Source: an uncultured Akkermansia sp.
GTDB taxonomy: Bacteria > Verrucomicrobiota > Verrucomicrobiia > Verrucomicrobiales > Akkermansiaceae
Direction: 5' to 3'
Assembly: GCA_944390825.1 (NCBI GenBank)
Contig: CALXRG010000013.1
Span: 1-64,000, forward strand
DNA length: 64,000 bases
Part shown: one piece after another, positions 16,223 through 24,834 of the stretch
Layout of the letters: each line of letters opens with the position of its first letter
Position numbering within the stretch: position 1 is the stretch's first letter
Notes under the pieces: generated by a model
What the model was told of the DNA's origin: nothing
Databases searched by the model: none
Seen by the model: the letters and a program-made list of their open reading frames with translations, nothing else
Made by a program: the position numbers and the translations under genes

Positions 16223-17383
16223 TTATAAGTGCTTGTTGCCGCGCTGGTTTCCGGCGGTGGGGTGCTGGGCTTTGCCGCGGAGGGTTTGACCGTTGTCGGC
16301 GGCGATGAAGCGCTCCGGGCGGATGCCGGCGCTGAGCAGGGCGGTGGCGAGGTCCATGAGGGTTTCATCGTAGCTTTCATAGCCCATTTGCCAGGTGCCG
16401 AAGTGGCAGCCGATGCCTTGGCGTGCTTGCAGTGCGCGGAAGGCGCGTACGGCGTCTTCGGGGTTGAGGTGGGAGGTGCGAATCCAGTCCGGTTTGTAGG
16501 CGCCGATGGGGAGAAGGGCGAGGTCGGGGGCGCCCAGACGGTTGCGGATTTGTTCAAAGATGTCGGCCCAGGCGGTATCGCCCGCGAAGTAGATGGCGGG
16601 GCCGTTCTCCGCCTGGATCCAGAAGCCGCACCAGAGGGAGCGGTTGCGTGCGCCGTTGCCGCGGTAGCGGGCGCTCCAGTGCTGGGCCGGCGTGAGGGTG
16701 ATGCGGAGCTTGCCCTGTGTCCAGGTGTCCCACCAGTCTTTTTCTGCAACGCGCACTTCCCCGATGTGGTATTCCAGCAGGCTGCGCAGGCCAAGAGGGA
16801 CGATGAAGAGGGGGTCGTCGCGCAGTTTGAGGCGGCGCAGGGTGGTGGTATCGAAGTGGTCGTAGTGATCGTGGCTGAGCAGGCAGATGTCGATGCGCGG
16901 CAGGTCTTCCCAGGGGATGCCGGCAGGGCGCTTTCGGCTGGGGCCAAGGTGGGCGACGGGGCTGGGTTCATCGCTCCAGATGGGGTCGGTGAGGATGTTG
17001 AGGCCGCCTGCACGGATGAGGAAGGTGGAGTGGTTGATGAGGGTGCATTCCCAGTCGGCACCGTCAACCCGGTGAGCGAGTTTGGGCTGATGCTCGTTTT
17101 GCGTGACGTGCGGATAGTGGCCTTTTTGGTAGGAGCGAAGGAACCAGTTGAGGGAGGAGCCGCGGCCGTAGCTGATGGAGGGGCTGGGATTGCGGAAACG
17201 CTCGCCGTCGAAGTGGTCGCTGACGGGGCCTTGCCAGTTGCCGCCCCGGCAGAGGGTGGCAGCGAGCAGCCAGTTGAAGCCAAGCAGGGCTCCGCCGAGC
17301 AGGAGGAGTATCAGCAGGATAAGGGTTATGTGCCGGGTGCAGCCGCTCTTGGGGGAAGGGGCATTCCGATGCGGTTTGTTCAT
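16223..17383 (-). CDS. MBL-fold metallo-hydrolase, NAPE-PLD-like
   Basis: A 386-residue enzyme with an N-terminal membrane helix (about residues 18-42, rich in Leu) and a metallo-beta-lactamase fold. Zinc-binding motifs are LLSHDHYDHFD, AQHWSAR, YFAGDTAW and GCHFGTW near the end. The order and the THWSxR-type motif match the N-acylphosphatidylethanolamine phospholipase D / UlaG-like branch, which suggests a phospho- or lipid ester substrate; the true substrate is unknown. The ATG at 17383 is preferred to an in-frame TTG at 17425 because the promoter overlaps the extra codons. Confidence 0.82.
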   Translation of the reverse strand: MNKPHRNAPSPKSGCTRHITLILLILLLLGGALLGFNWLLAATLCRGGNWQGPVSDHFDGERFRNPSPSISYGRGSSLNWFLRSYQKGHYPHVTQNEHQPKLAHRVDGADWECTLINHSTFLIRAGGLNILTDPIWSDEPSPVAHLGPSRKRPAGIPWEDLPRIDICLLSHDHYDHFDTTTLRRLKLRDDPLFIVPLGLRSLLEYHIGEVRVAEKDWWDTWTQGKLRITLTPAQHWSARYRGNGARNRSLWCGFWIQAENGPAIYFAGDTAWADIFEQIRNRLGAPDLALLPIGAYKPDWIRTSHLNPEDAVRAFRALQARQGIGCHFGTWQMGYESYDETLMDLATALLSAGIRPERFIAADNGQTLRGKAQHPTAGNQRGNKHL

Positions 17384-17390
17384 CTGGGAT

Positions 17391-17419
17391 GTTCTAACAC
17401 AGCCGTGCCGGGGTGACAA
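17391..17419 (-). promoter_or_regulatory. Promoter of the MBL hydrolase, predicted leaderless
   Basis: On the minus strand TTGTCA (17419-17414), 17 bp, TAGAAC (17396-17391), then seven bases to the ATG at 17383. This decides the start codon. Confidence 0.6.
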
Positions 17420-17597
17420 GGCCAAATCCTGTCAACGGGTGCGCGGTGTGTTGCCGGTGGTTTGCGCCCCTTGTTTCGCGGACGATTTGTTTCGCGGATG
17501 GTTTGTTTCGCAGACGGTTTGCCTTGCGGGTGGGGTGCTTTGCCGGATGCTTTTCCGGTCCGGTTGGACAGGGGCTCCGGTGAAGTTGCGTGCGCTT

Positions 17598-18779
17598 TCA
17601 GGCGCAGGCGAGAATGGTCGGTCCGAAGAACCACCAGATCAGTGCTGCGGTGATGAGACTCGGACCGAAGGGAATCGGGGTGCCAAAGCCGCGGCGGGCA
17701 CAGATAGCGGCGACGAGGCCGATGAAGGAGCCGCCTGCCAGAGCCATGACCACGCCGTCGACGCCGGCAAGTGAGCCAATGGCCAGGGCGATCCAGGCGT
17801 CGCCGCTGCCCATGGCGGAGCGCTTGCTGAAGTAGCCGGTGCAGCTGCCGGTGAGGCGGTCGTGGTCCTCGAGCAGGATGCGCCGGCCGCCGGCAAGCTG
17901 CAGGGCTTCCGGGGTGAGGATGATGTCGGCAGGGGGGGAGGACGTGCCCGCGGAGGCGGTGTCAGGGGTGCCCGGGGAGGTGGCAGTGACGGGTGTAAGG
18001 GTGGCTTGGCGCAGGGTGAGGCGGTCGCTGCTTTCGTGGAAGAGTTGGCTGAGCAGCAGGATTTTGCCGCCGATGGTCAGCTGGATGTCTTCGCCGTCGG
18101 GTGCCTGCTCCAGCACCCAGTTGACCCGCCGCGTGAAACGGTGGGAGTGCAGGCCGAAGAGCAGCAGGCCCAGCAGGGCAAAGCTCCGCAGCAGGATGAA
18201 GCCGAAGGCTGCTGCAACCAGGGCTCCGGTGATGCCGCCCAGCCCCAGGGCTTCCAGGCCGATGTGACCGCTGGTGATGCCGGGGTCAAGCATGGCTGCT
18301 CCTACCGCTATGATGAGGGCTGTCAGGCAGAGGCGGCGCAGGACTATCATGGTTTCCCAGTCGATGAAGAGGATGGCTAGCAGGGTGGCCATCCAGAGGC
18401 TGATGGCGAGCTGGCTGAGCACGTCTGTGTCCTGGCTGAGGGAGACGGCGAGGAAGAGCAGGGCGGTGAGCAGCTCGACGATGCAGTAGCGCGGGGAGAT
18501 GGGCTGGTGGCAGCAGGCGCTGCGACCGCGCAGCCACAGCCAGCTGATGATGGGCAGATTCAGCCGCCCGGGGATGGGGGTGCCGCAGTGCGGGCAGAAG
18601 GAGCGGCTGGGTGAGCAGATGCTTAGGCCGCGTGGCATGCGGTAGATGATGACGTTGAGGAAGGAGCCGATGCAGGCGCCCAGCAGGAAGAAGGTCAGGG
18701 GGAGAAACCAGGGGTAGAGGTCGTTGCTCAGCAGGGTGCAGTCGTATAGGGTGAGGCGCAGGGTGTCGAGGGTGGACAT
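17598..18779 (-). CDS. Prepilin peptidase / leader methylase
   Basis: Aspartic membrane protease that cleaves and N-methylates type IV prepilin-like proteins. The 393-residue product has the family start FLLGACIGSFLNVIIYRMPRG, Cys62-Cys65 (FCPHCG), then RGRSACCHQPISPRY where the usual second C-x-x-C reads S-A-C-C. The catalytic Asp pair is D140 in LFIDWE and D327 in the GSGD motif. Between them an insertion of about 110 residues (roughly 210-320) contains a Ser/Thr/Pro linker. The start at 18779 is chosen by homology; the frame is open to 19181. No pilin genes are nearby. Confidence 0.87.
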   Translation of the reverse strand: MSTLDTLRLTLYDCTLLSNDLYPWFLPLTFFLLGACIGSFLNVIIYRMPRGLSICSPSRSFCPHCGTPIPGRLNLPIISWLWLRGRSACCHQPISPRYCIVELLTALLFLAVSLSQDTDVLSQLAISLWMATLLAILFIDWETMIVLRRLCLTALIIAVGAAMLDPGITSGHIGLEALGLGGITGALVAAAFGFILLRSFALLGLLLFGLHSHRFTRRVNWVLEQAPDGEDIQLTIGGKILLLSQLFHESSDRLTLRQATLTPVTATSPGTPDTASAGTSSPPADIILTPEALQLAGGRRILLEDHDRLTGSCTGYFSKRSAMGSGDAWIALAIGSLAGVDGVVMALAGGSFIGLVAAICARRGFGTPIPFGPSLITAALIWWFFGPTILACA

Positions 18780-18877
18780 GGTGAGGGGTTCTGGGGAGGG
18801 GCCAGCAGGTGGGGACCGGGCGGCGGTTGGCGTCGTGTGTGGGTGTGTGCGGGGGGGGGCAGGAGGGCAGGGGCGGC

Positions 18878-19240
18878 TCAGGATTCGCCGATGGTGTGGC
18901 GCCAGATGTCGTAGGCGTTGAAGAGTTTGAGCAGGAAGGCGAAGGCCATGCCCCAGGTAATGGCAATGGTCAGCCGGGTTTTGGGGCTGAGCTTGGGGAT
19001 GAGGATGAGGGCGACGTAGGCGAGGCCTTCCAGGAGGGCGGCGATGATGAGGGCGGCGGTTTTGTTGAATCCGAGCCAGTCCAGCGGCATGGAGACCGGC
19101 ATCAGAAAGGCGAAGAGCAGAAGGGCTGCCTGGCGGATGCCCAGCAGCCAGGCGACGACAGAAGATGGCATCATGACACAAAGAAGTAGCGTAATTTTGG
19201 CGGCTTTGCTGTATCGTTCTTGCTGTGTGGGGATGTACAT
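18878..19240 (-). CDS. Small four-helix membrane protein
   Basis: Unrecognised 120-residue protein with four hydrophobic segments (ITLLLCVMMPSSVVAWLLG, ALLLFAFLMPVSMPL, LIIAALLEGLAYVALILI, TIAITWGMAFAFLLKLF). The ATG at 19240 gives MYIPTQQERYSK, a plausible cytoplasmic N-terminus; the frame is open further up to 19306. A TTGACA at 19284-19279 may be its -35 box. It lies 98 bp upstream of the prepilin peptidase gene on the same strand and is divergent from uvrB. Confidence 0.6.
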   Translation of the reverse strand: MYIPTQQERYSKAAKITLLLCVMMPSSVVAWLLGIRQAALLLFAFLMPVSMPLDWLGFNKTAALIIAALLEGLAYVALILIPKLSPKTRLTIAITWGMAFAFLLKLFNAYDIWRHTIGES

Positions 19241-19299
19241 GGTGCTCGCTGTGCGATGATGCCAGAGAATCCCCGCGCTGTCAATGCACAAGTGTTCCG

Positions 19300-21468
19300 A
19301 TGCCAATCTTCCAGCTAGTGACGGATTATGAGCCCTCGGGCGATCAGAAGCAGGCGATTGCCAAGCTTCTCAAGTCGCTTGATGCGGGCAATAAGCACCA
19401 GTGTCTGCTGGGGGTGACGGGCAGCGGTAAGACCTTCACAATGGCGAATCTCATCGCGGCGCAGGACAGGCCGGTGCTGGTGCTGTCGCACAATAAGACG
19501 CTGGCAGCTCAGTTGTATTCGGAGCTGAAGGCGTTTTTCCCGCACAATGCGGTGGAGTATTTTGTGTCGTATTTCGATTATTACCAGCCGGAGGCTTACA
19601 TTGCCAGTACGGATACGTATATCGAGAAGGACAGTGCGATCAATGAGGAAATTGATCGTCTGTGCCTGAATGCGATGCGCTCGCTGCTGATTCGCCGCGA
19701 TGTGATTGTGGTGGCGAGTGTGTCCTGTATTTACGGGTTGGGAGCGCCGGAGGATTACCGCAACCTGACGCTGTCGGTTAAGGTGGGGCAGGAGATGGAT
19801 CGCGATGCGATGCTGGCGTGTCTGACGGAGTTGCTGTTTGAGCGCAATGATTATGATTTCAGTCGGGGGCGGTTCCGTGTGCGCGGGGATGTGGTGGAGG
19901 TGTTCCCGGCGCAGAGTGATGGGGAGGCGATCCGGGTGGAGTTTTTCGGGGATGAGATTGAGGCGGTGTCGCTGATTGATGCGGGGACGGGGCGTGTGCG
20001 GGAGAAGTTGCCGGGTTACTTGTTCTTCCCGGTGAAGCAGTATGTGTCCGCTCCGGAGAAGCGGGAGGCGGCGATCCGCTCGATCCGCAAGGAGCTGGAG
20101 GAGCGTGTGGCGTGGTTCGAGTCGCAGAATAAGCTCATCGAGGCGCAGCGCCTCAAGATGCGCACGGATTACGACTTGGAGCTGATCAATGAGTTGGGCT
20201 TTTGTAAGGGAATTGAGAACTATTCGCGGCATTTGGCGGGGCGTGCGCCCGGATCGACGCCGTCGACGCTTCAGGATTATTTCCCGGCAGATCACTTGAC
20301 GATTATTGATGAGTCGCATGCGACGGTGCCGCAGATCGGCGGGATGTACGAGGGGGACCGCTCGCGCAAGCAGGTGCTGATTGATCACGGGTTCCGCTTG
20401 CCGTCGGCGCTGGATAACCGTCCTTTGCGGTTTGATGAGTTCATGAACCGGCAGGCGCAGCTGGTGTACGTGAGTGCGACGCCAGGGCCGTTCGAGTACG
20501 TGAATTGCGTGCCGGGTAACCGTAGTTTTATCCCGGTGCTGAAGGCGAAGAGCGGCAATACTCACGCCCGCAGCCGCGAGGCGAGCCGGGCGGTGCGGGA
20601 GGCGCCTGCGGGGTTTACGGGGGTGTTCTTTCACAAGCTGGCTGAGCTTCGGGTGCCGCCTCACCCGTCGTCGGCTTCGGTGGAGAGTTTTGATCCCCGG
20701 CGGCTGGGGCAGCCGCTGATCGTGGAGCAGCTCATACGCCCGACCGGGTTGCTGGAGCCGAAGATTACACTGCTGCCGCTTGATGGGCAGATCGATAAGA
20801 CGATTGAGCTGTGCCACGGGCGCGTGGCGGCGCATGAGAGGGTGCTGGTGACGACGCTTACCAAGCGTACGGCGGAGGATTTGACTGATTACTTGCGCAA
20901 GGTCGGGCTGAAGGTGGAGTACATCCATGCGGATGTGGATGCGATTGAGCGTGTGGAGACGCTGCGCAAGTTGCGTGCGGGGAGGGTGGATATCCTGGTG
21001 GGCATCAATCTGCTGCGTGAGGGGTTGGATTTGCCGGAGGTGTCGCTGGTGTGTATTCTGGATGCGGATAAGGAGGGGTTCCTGCGCAATGAGACGAGTC
21101 TTGTGCAGACGGCCGGGCGTGCAGCCCGGCATGTGCATGGGGAGTGTGTGCTGTTCTGCGATGTGATGACGGATTCGATCCGTCGGTTGGTGGAGGAGTC
21201 CGACCGCCGCCGTGCCGTGCAGCAGGCGTACAATGAGGCGCATGGTATTGTGCCCCATAGTGTCAACCGTAGTGATCAGGCGGCGCTGCGTTTGTATACG
21301 CCGGATGACGAGGAGGAGGAGGTGCTGCAGGTCGCAGAGGATGAGGGGGATGTGGCTGCTGTGATCGCGGGTTTGGAGAAGGAGATGCGCGAGGCGGCGT
21401 CGCGCCTCGATTTCGAGACGGCTGCGGTGCTGCGTGACCGCATCCGTGCTCTCCGGAAGGAGGAGTGA
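19300..21468 (+). CDS. uvrB: Excinuclease ABC subunit B with an insertion
   Basis: Damage-verifying helicase of nucleotide excision repair, 722 residues against about 670 usually. It has Walker A (GVTGSGKTFTMAN), the beta-hairpin region (FVSYFDYYQPEAYIASTDTYIEKD), DESH, the VSATPGPFEY motif, GINLLREGLDLPEVSLV and QTAGRAARH, and the C-terminal UVR motif (RLDFETAAVLRDRI). Residues about 401-474 form an insertion between VSATPGPFEY and VEQLIRPTGLLEP, where other UvrB proteins have only a few residues. The start is set by MPIFQLVTDYEPSGDQ; no SD or clear promoter was seen. Confidence 0.96.
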   Translation: MPIFQLVTDYEPSGDQKQAIAKLLKSLDAGNKHQCLLGVTGSGKTFTMANLIAAQDRPVLVLSHNKTLAAQLYSELKAFFPHNAVEYFVSYFDYYQPEAYIASTDTYIEKDSAINEEIDRLCLNAMRSLLIRRDVIVVASVSCIYGLGAPEDYRNLTLSVKVGQEMDRDAMLACLTELLFERNDYDFSRGRFRVRGDVVEVFPAQSDGEAIRVEFFGDEIEAVSLIDAGTGRVREKLPGYLFFPVKQYVSAPEKREAAIRSIRKELEERVAWFESQNKLIEAQRLKMRTDYDLELINELGFCKGIENYSRHLAGRAPGSTPSTLQDYFPADHLTIIDESHATVPQIGGMYEGDRSRKQVLIDHGFRLPSALDNRPLRFDEFMNRQAQLVYVSATPGPFEYVNCVPGNRSFIPVLKAKSGNTHARSREASRAVREAPAGFTGVFFHKLAELRVPPHPSSASVESFDPRRLGQPLIVEQLIRPTGLLEPKITLLPLDGQIDKTIELCHGRVAAHERVLVTTLTKRTAEDLTDYLRKVGLKVEYIHADVDAIERVETLRKLRAGRVDILVGINLLREGLDLPEVSLVCILDADKEGFLRNETSLVQTAGRAARHVHGECVLFCDVMTDSIRRLVEESDRRRAVQQAYNEAHGIVPHSVNRSDQAALRLYTPDDEEEEVLQVAEDEGDVAAVIAGLEKEMREAASRLDFETAAVLRDRIRALRKEE

Positions 21469-21564
21469 GAGCGGGAGGAGTGAGAAGGAGAAGAGAGCAT
21501 CAGGAGAGAGCGCCAGAAGAGAGCGCTGGCGGGGTGAGGTGTATGGTGTGGAGAGGAAAAGGGG

Positions 21565-21593
21565 TTGCCATGGGTTTGCCAATTTGCTAGAAT
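21565..21593 (+). promoter_or_regulatory. Promoter of the RHH-mnmA operon
   Basis: TTGCCA (21565-21570), 17 bp, TAGAAT (21588-21593), then nine bases to the ATG at 21603. The predicted leader is about 3 nt. Confidence 0.6.
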
Positions 21594-21602
21594 CCGTGGC
21601 GT

Positions 21603-21800
21603 ATGGAGCGCCTGCCGATATCGTTGCGAATGGACAGCCGGACGATGGAGATCATGGACCGGCTGTGTGAGCAGAATGATATGGAGCGAACGACGTTTAT
21701 GCAGTTCGCTATCATGGGGATGCTGGATTATATGTCGGAGCTCGGGATGATGCCTGATGCGGGGGATGATGCGGGGGAATGCGGGCTTGCTGATTGGTGA
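21603..21800 (+). CDS. Small ribbon-helix-helix-like protein
   Basis: A 65-residue protein. RLPISLRMDSRTMEIMDRL, then the helix ERTTFMQFAIMGMLDYMSELG, fits a short strand plus two helices of an Arc/CopG-like DNA-binding fold. The tail DAGDDAGEC is acidic and glycine-rich. The match is by pattern only; it could be another small helical protein. It begins 9 bases past a good -10 box and ends 12 bp before mnmA, so the two are almost certainly co-transcribed. Confidence 0.6.
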   Translation: MERLPISLRMDSRTMEIMDRLCEQNDMERTTFMQFAIMGMLDYMSELGMMPDAGDDAGECGLADW

Positions 21801-21812
21801 GGGGAGGCGGGT

Positions 21813-22904
21813 ATGGCTAGGATTTTGGTTGCGTTGAGTGGGGGGGTGGACAGCTCGGCTGCCGCGGCTTTGCTGGTGGAGCAGGGCCACGAGGTGGTGG
21901 CGGCTTACATGAAGAATTGGGTGAATGATGAGAATATCCCGGGGGAGTGCCCGTGGGAGCGTGATATTGAGGATGCTCTCGGGGTGTGCCGTACGCTTGG
22001 TATTGAGCTGCGTGTGGTGGATTTGATTGAGCAGTACCGCGAGCGTATTGTTAATTATTTGCTGGAGGGGTACCGCCAGGGAGCGACTCCTAACCCGGAT
22101 GTGCTCTGCAACCGGGAGATGAAGTTCGGTGTGCTGCTGGATTATGCTCTCGAACAGGGGTTTTCCGGTGTGGCGACGGGGCACTATGCTCAGAGGCTGG
22201 ATGTGCCGGGAGATGGCAGTTATGTGCTGCGTGGGGCAGACCGCAATAAGGATCAGAGTTACTTCCTGGCGCTGATGAAGCCGGAGCAGGTGCGACACGC
22301 GATTTTCCCGGTGGGTGGGTTGGTAAAGCCTCAGGTGCGCGAGCTGGCTCGCCGTTTTTGTCTGCCCAATGCGGAGAAGAAGGATTCTCAGGGAATTTGT
22401 TTCATCGGGAAGGTGAAAATGAGCGATTTCCTGCGCCACTACCTGCCGGACAATCCCGGTGAGATTGTGGATGTGCAGGGACGTGTCCTCGGACATCACG
22501 ATGGGCTCCATTTGTTTACGATGGGGCAGCGCAAGGGCCATCACGTGGCTTCTCCCAGGGAGGGGGTGGCTTATGTGGTGGTGGGGAAGGATCTGGAGCG
22601 CAATCGCCTTATTCTGGGGTTTGAGGGGGAGGAGACGCCAGGGCTTTATGCTCGCCGTGCGGTGGTGGGCTCAGTGTCCAATCCGCTCCATCCTCTGCCG
22701 GATCGCGTGATGGCTCAGGCGCGTTACCGGGCGCCTGCGGTGCCTGCCCGCTGCTCGTACCTGGCGAAGGACAGGGTGCTGCTGGAGTTCGATGAGCCTG
22801 TGCGGGCGCTGGCGCTGGGGCAGGTGTGTGCCTTTTACCGGCCTGATGCGGGTCGCGGTGAGCTGTTGCTCGGTGGTGGCTTTTTTGAGCAGATCGGGTG
22901 CTGA
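21813..22904 (+). CDS. mnmA: tRNA-specific 2-thiouridylase
   Basis: Puts sulfur on U34 of Lys, Glu and Gln tRNAs, the same three species encoded in this window. The 363-residue protein has the PP-loop LVALSGGVDSS, the first catalytic Cys in NPDVLCNREMKF, the second in DSQGICFIGK, and the C-terminal barrel (GQVCAFYRPD). A GGGGAGG Shine-Dalgarno precedes ATG. The stop codon lies inside the first unit of a 20-bp tandem repeat. Confidence 0.96.
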   Translation: MARILVALSGGVDSSAAAALLVEQGHEVVAAYMKNWVNDENIPGECPWERDIEDALGVCRTLGIELRVVDLIEQYRERIVNYLLEGYRQGATPNPDVLCNREMKFGVLLDYALEQGFSGVATGHYAQRLDVPGDGSYVLRGADRNKDQSYFLALMKPEQVRHAIFPVGGLVKPQVRELARRFCLPNAEKKDSQGICFIGKVKMSDFLRHYLPDNPGEIVDVQGRVLGHHDGLHLFTMGQRKGHHVASPREGVAYVVVGKDLERNRLILGFEGEETPGLYARRAVVGSVSNPLHPLPDRVMAQARYRAPAVPARCSYLAKDRVLLEFDEPVRALALGQVCAFYRPDAGRGELLLGGGFFEQIGC

Positions 22905-22980
22905 GCCGGTCCGCTGAGTGCTGAGCCGGTCCGCTGAGTGCTGAGCCGGTCCGCTGAGTGCTGAGCCGGTCCGCTGAGTA
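22901..22980. repeat. Tandem repeat, four units of 20 bp, at the mnmA stop
   Basis: Four units of CTGAGCCGGTCCGCTGAGTG at 22901, 22921, 22941 and 22961. The last differs only in its final base. The mnmA TGA stop sits in the first unit. The units are identical, so they are recent or kept equal by slippage. Confidence 0.95.
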
Positions 22981-23013
22981 CGCGCGGCGGGGGGCGGCTG
23001 ACTCTCGCCGGTT

Positions 23014-23715
23014 TCAGTGGGAGGTGGTGCTGTAATCCCGCTTGCCGAAGATGGCGGACCCGACGCGGACGATGGTGGAGCCTTCTTCCACGGCGATGGT
23101 GTAGTCGTGGCTCATGCCCATGGAGAGTTCCGGCAGGGGCAGTGGCCCGCGCTCGCGCAGTTCGGCTGCGAGGTTGCGCAGTGTACGGAAGGCTGGTCTG
23201 GCACCTTCCGGATTTTCGGTGGGCGCGGGGATGCACATGAGCCCGCGAATGTCCAGGTGAGGCAGGGCGGTGAGCTCGTCCCACTCTGCCCGGAGGCCAT
23301 CCGGGGTGAAGCCGTGCTTGCTTTCTTCTCCGTCGACGTTGACTTCCAGCAGGATGGCGGCGGTGATGCCCAGCTCCCCTGCAATGCGGGATACGGCTGC
23401 CGCCAGTTTCAGGGAATCTATGGCTTCCAGCAGCTCGACGCCGAGCTCCAGGGCTTTGCGTACTTTGTTGCGCTGCAGGGGGCCGATGATATGCCAGCGG
23501 CAGTCCCGGGGCATTTGCGGTGCTTTCTCCATGGCTTCCTGAAGCCTGTTTTCTCCGAAGAGTCGCTGGCCATCGGCGTAGGCTTGCATGATGTCGGCGA
23601 CCGGGAAGGTTTTGCTGACGGCCAGCAGGGTGACGCTGCCGGCAGGACGCCCGGCCCGCTGCTCAGCGGCGGCGATGCCGGCCCGGATTTCTGCCAGTTG
23701 GTTCTGGATGTACAT
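23014..23715 (-). CDS. YggS/PLPBP-family pyridoxal-phosphate protein
   Basis: PLP homeostasis protein of 233 residues, a single barrel without known enzyme activity. The PLP lysine is in TLLAVSKTF (about residue 36), followed by FGENRLQEA, WHIIGPLQRNKVR, LLEVNVDGEESKHGF and LSMGMSHDYTIAVEEGSTIVRVGSAIFG, which form the phosphate site. The ATG at 23715 gives the usual N-terminus. It is 65 bp downstream of the heptosyltransferase gene. Confidence 0.93.
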   Translation of the reverse strand: MYIQNQLAEIRAGIAAAEQRAGRPAGSVTLLAVSKTFPVADIMQAYADGQRLFGENRLQEAMEKAPQMPRDCRWHIIGPLQRNKVRKALELGVELLEAIDSLKLAAAVSRIAGELGITAAILLEVNVDGEESKHGFTPDGLRAEWDELTALPHLDIRGLMCIPAPTENPEGARPAFRTLRNLAAELRERGPLPLPELSMGMSHDYTIAVEEGSTIVRVGSAIFGKRDYSTTSH

Positions 23716-23780
23716 GGCGTTGGAGGAGCGGGTTGGTGTGGTGGTGCCGTGACTGGGGCGCGAGCCGGGGGTGGCTGCTC

Positions 23781-24719
23781 TCAGCTGATGCGGGGCAGCA
23801 GGGCCTCCCAGACTTGCTCTGGCGTGATGAGGTCGATCGTGGAGTCCGAGACGATGCTGGTGGAGCGGGGCCCCATCAGCCGGGCGTGACCTGTGCGTTT
23901 GTCGTAGAGGCCAATGGCCGGTGCGCCGGACAGGGAGGCCATGTGGGAGGGGCCCGTGTCGTTGCCGATGGTGCAAAGAGCGCGAAGAGCAATTTGCGGG
24001 ATGTCCATCAGGCCCGTCAGGCCCATCATGTTGACGATGTTCTCCGGGTCGCTTTGGCAGATGGCGGAGATTTCTTCGGATTCGGCTTTGGTGCCGATGA
24101 CGACGGTTTTGATGCCGCGCTTGGCCAGGCGGGCTGCTATCTCAATGAAGGATTGGACGGGCCAGCGTTTGTAGGCATTGCGTGCGGAGCAGCCGGGGAT
24201 GAAGAGGACAAACCGCTCCGGCAGCATGTCGAAGTGCTCTGCTTTCCCTTGGAGAAAGCTGATGTCGGAGACGGGAAACCTGACTCCCCAGGGAGCCGCT
24301 GTCATGGTGCCGATGCCAAACCGATGCTTCTTCCGAATGGTGTAGTGCATCGTGGTGTCTTTCCTCGGCCGGTTGTCATGGATGTCTTTGGCCATGTACC
24401 ACTCGTAGGTGCCGGCCGGCCACATCAGGCGCAGCAGCGTGCGGTAACGAAGGGTGCGGGGACGGCACTGAAGATCGTACACGTGGGTGTAGCAGCCACG
24501 GAGAACTTGCCGGAGAATGCCTAGTGAGCTGAGGCCTTTGCGGTTGTCGATGATGTAGTCATCGAACATATCCAGTTGTTTGCCCAGTGACACAAAGGGG
24601 GATGATGTCATCAGCGTGAAGTGTGCACCCGGGTGCTGATCCCGGATGAAGAGGATGGCGCCGATGTCCATCACAAAATCTCCGAGTGCGCCGTGCTTGA
24701 TAATCAGTACGTGTTCCAT
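23781..24719 (-). CDS. Glycosyltransferase family 9 (heptosyltransferase-like)
   Basis: Predicted ADP-heptose:LPS transferase of 312 residues. It opens with VLIIKHGALGDFVMDIGA, the R/K-x-G-x-x-G-D start of GT9, and has FVLFIPGCSARNAYKRWP, the donor-binding CTIGNDTGPSHMASLSG and GLYDKRTG. It would act on the cytoplasmic face in core lipopolysaccharide assembly. The acceptor is unknown. The start is MEHVL at 24719. It lies between the RRM gene and yggS on the same strand. Confidence 0.87.
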   Translation of the reverse strand: MEHVLIIKHGALGDFVMDIGAILFIRDQHPGAHFTLMTSSPFVSLGKQLDMFDDYIIDNRKGLSSLGILRQVLRGCYTHVYDLQCRPRTLRYRTLLRLMWPAGTYEWYMAKDIHDNRPRKDTTMHYTIRKKHRFGIGTMTAAPWGVRFPVSDISFLQGKAEHFDMLPERFVLFIPGCSARNAYKRWPVQSFIEIAARLAKRGIKTVVIGTKAESEEISAICQSDPENIVNMMGLTGLMDIPQIALRALCTIGNDTGPSHMASLSGAPAIGLYDKRTGHARLMGPRSTSIVSDSTIDLITPEQVWEALLPRIS

Positions 24720-24834
24720 TTGGTCGGGAGAGTGTCTGTTGCGGTTCCCTCTGGTTTCGGGGGAGGCGCGAGGCAAGATGTTTTACGCTGCCGTCCTTCG
24801 GGATGAGTGAGCCCGGGGCTCTTATGATTCAACC

